The notes below the pieces were generated by a model, which was not told the DNA's origin, ran no database searches, and saw only the letters and a list, made by a program, of their open reading frames with translations. Below are positions 61,827-64,000 of a DNA stretch of 64,000 nucleotides, in pieces (the stretch's first letter is position 1; each line of letters starts with the position of its first letter). The translations under genes and the position numbers were made by a program. The stretch is from assembly GCA_005406025.1 (NCBI GenBank), contig BGZK01000293.1, positions 372,001-436,000 of the forward strand, written 5' to 3'. Origin of the DNA: Eumeta japonica (Eukaryota; Arthropoda; Insecta; Lepidoptera; Psychidae).

Positions 61827-64000
61827 AACATAAGCTACATTTTATTTATGTCTGAAAGTACCAAAAACTAAATATCGATAGAACTTTCCTATTTTGGGCA
61901 TTTAATAGTTTGTAATTATTGATGTACCTATATAAATAGAAATCTCTAATCATATTTTTGTATGTTAGGAATAAGCAATTCATCCCTAGTTGCTGCTATG
62001 TTAGATTAAGACATTTTAAATGTTGGCATGCGACTTTTTTTTAATGTTCAATTATTTAAATAGTAGGGGGTAGTCACAAAAGCGTGCTCACGAGCAGAGC
62101 CTTCGAACTGAAAGAAATCGTTCGGAATTTTTCACTTGCACTCGGCCAGCATGACGGTTTTGAGGCGTAAGGGTTTCAATTTGAGATGAAAGTTCATAGC
62201 AAAGTACGCCTTGGCTGTGGGACGAGTAGGTGTAACAAGCAACTACGACAACTTCAATGAGATATTCTACAAGAATGCGTTGAATATGTGCAGTACGGTT
62301 CTCGCCGAGCGCATGCTCGTTAAGGGGACACAAGACGTATTTAGCTTTCGAAAGTGTAAAATATTACCAGGTTAATGTAACCAATATCAAGAGTAGGGAA
62401 AATTCACTCACACTAAAATGCTAAATGTTCAAAAATAAACACGAAAATTATACTTTAAATGATTTTTTCTGTTTCTTTTTTATGTAATTGCTTGGTTACA
62501 ATAAAATTACTAGTAATTAATGTATTTCTTTAATGTAATTACACCGTAAACGCATTTTTCCATAATTTTTTTTAATAAATTCTATTATTTATTATGTTTA
62601 CACGCTGATATAAAACGAAGCCTCTGTTAATAATTTATTATTTAAAATTGTGAAACACGGGAAATGCTATCTGTCATTTGCTGCTCTAGTGATTTGTTCA
62701 TTTTTTTAAGACAAGCTTAGATGTATTTAAATTTGTAAACATGAAACATATAAAAAACTTTATGGACTCACTAAAATCCCCGATGACTGTAATTTTCACA
62801 AAATTTTTGTATCTACTTATGTCCAGTGGCATTAAGTGCTTGCCTGACATACGTATATAAATTTAACCAACATATTTATAAAATGATATTGATATGTATT
62901 TTTAAATATCCATCGTCAGAACGCATTCGAACATTAAAATTCAGTTTTAATTTGTTAGATTATTTGATGGGAATTGATGCACTTTTTTTAAGTGGAAACA
63001 GGAAATAAAATGCAAGATTTTGTAACATATCCTTGTGAAAATTAATATCGTTTCTAGAAAAATATGCCAATACTTAATAAAGAGATTTCTTTTTTTATGT
63101 ACCGACATTGCGTAAAGTCATAATTTATTTGTAAATATTGAAGACAGTGTATAAATAGTTCACTTGCTTTGCATTCCAGTAAAGTAATATGTTCGACGTA
63201 GAAAATTAAGTTTTTTTTTTATAAAATTTTGCACTTAGGTAAGGTTTATTTTTAAACTTAATGGCTTAATCACTTTGATAGATAATTAGCTATTAAGTAC
63301 CTTAGGTGCGTATCTGACCTTTTGTATGTGAATCGTTTAAGGAAAAAAGTATATATAATTAATACATACGAACCTAATATATCGTGTTACACGAATTGAA
63401 TGTAAAAGAATATGTGTTACAGATTTACGTGATAATAAATTACTTCACAAAGGGTGCGTGTTTATTTTCCATCCTTGCTCCCGACGGCTAAGCAAATACG
63501 TCTTTGGATGTTCCATTTAAATGACTGAAAAACAGCGGCTGCCGGGGAAAATATTTGCTCTCAACAAAATTAATTCGATAAGTTTAAACGACAACTTTCT
63601 CCCGTCCCGACACCTAGCGGCCGACGTCAAACAAAGGACGAAAAGGGAAATTGGTTTTTCGGTTGCTTTTAAGCAGCGCAGAAGGGCCACAAGTTTTCTT
63701 TACCCGAAACTATGTCTCATGACTACCAATTTTTCTCCGATTCTTTAAAAGAATCGGAGAAAAGTCGAAATGGACATTTGGCATTCGTTCCGATCTCGAT
63801 TTTGAAAACGAAAAAAAGTAGAATCGTAATTGTTGGATGTTGAATACAGCTACTGCAAATTCACAAGAAATAATTGGAATATTATGAAAATATCATTTGT
63901 CGGTTGACATTTGTTGGCAATAAAATTAAATAATTAAATAAATTACTATTAATAAGCTATTCATCCACAAAATATAATTACATTTGCCCTCATATTTCAA
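61827..64000. other. Right flank, no gene recognised
   Basis: A more GC-rich segment at 62080-62340 has an 81-codon minus-strand frame without family likeness and is not called. A perfect 16-base palindrome with one central base (TTTTCTCCGATTCTTT, 63731-63763) is present. The rest is AT-rich. Confidence 0.4.

Noticed and set aside
62088..62333. 81-codon frame on the - strand in a GC-richer patch
   Set aside because: No recognisable motif and no supporting splice or poly-A context; left as unexplained.

Overview
The window is AT-rich eukaryotic DNA with long introns, GT-AG splice sites and many decayed transposon relics. The protein family of its one recognisable gene and several dispersed-repeat motifs I recognise point to a lepidopteran insect (moth or butterfly). 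I cannot name the species. I see no rRNA, intact tRNA, CRISPR or bacterial-type operon structure.

The main gene is a class A neuropeptide GPCR of the insect CCHamide receptor group (related to vertebrate bombesin receptor subtype 3). It is on the + strand in seven coding exons spread over about 29.5 kb: 28747-28944, 33379-33598, 35884-36053, 37742-37934, 43737-43857, 56754-56936 and 58099-58264. All seven transmembrane segments, an ERY motif, CFLP in TM6 and NPxxY in TM7 can be read. Two places do not read through as written: one apparent extra T near the start (T run 28768-28770) and one apparent missing G at the exon 4 donor (37934-37936). Both lie in short homopolymers, so assembly error is the simplest explanation, but real decay or unusual splicing is possible. 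The exon 6 reading frame runs on into its intron, giving a possible alternative C-terminus.

To the left (1-28.7 kb) there is no other confidently identified gene. A 139-codon open frame at 8313-8732 encodes a protein with one membrane segment, with a short acidic open frame just upstream at 7957-8205. I recognise neither. A GC-rich patch at 3100-3420 has a good splice acceptor and may hold a terminal exon of a gene to the left. A GC-rich patch at about 25745-25834 could be an untranslated first exon of the receptor. The rest is repeats: a GC-tailed SINE/LINE-tail family (four copies), MITE-like elements, and a repeat family that ends only about 40 bases before the first coding exon of the receptor.

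The receptor introns hold a mariner transposase pseudogene (intron 1), a decayed non-LTR reverse transcriptase (intron 3), and in intron 5 a long palindrome copy outside it plus Helitron-like 3' ends, tandem repeats and TIR elements. To the right (58.3-64 kb) lie the presumed 3' untranslated region and a second copy of a dispersed repeat also present at 2.65 kb.

A pattern across the window is the number of perfect or near-perfect short hairpins of unrelated sequence (arms 11-40 bases). They look like recent local inverted duplications.
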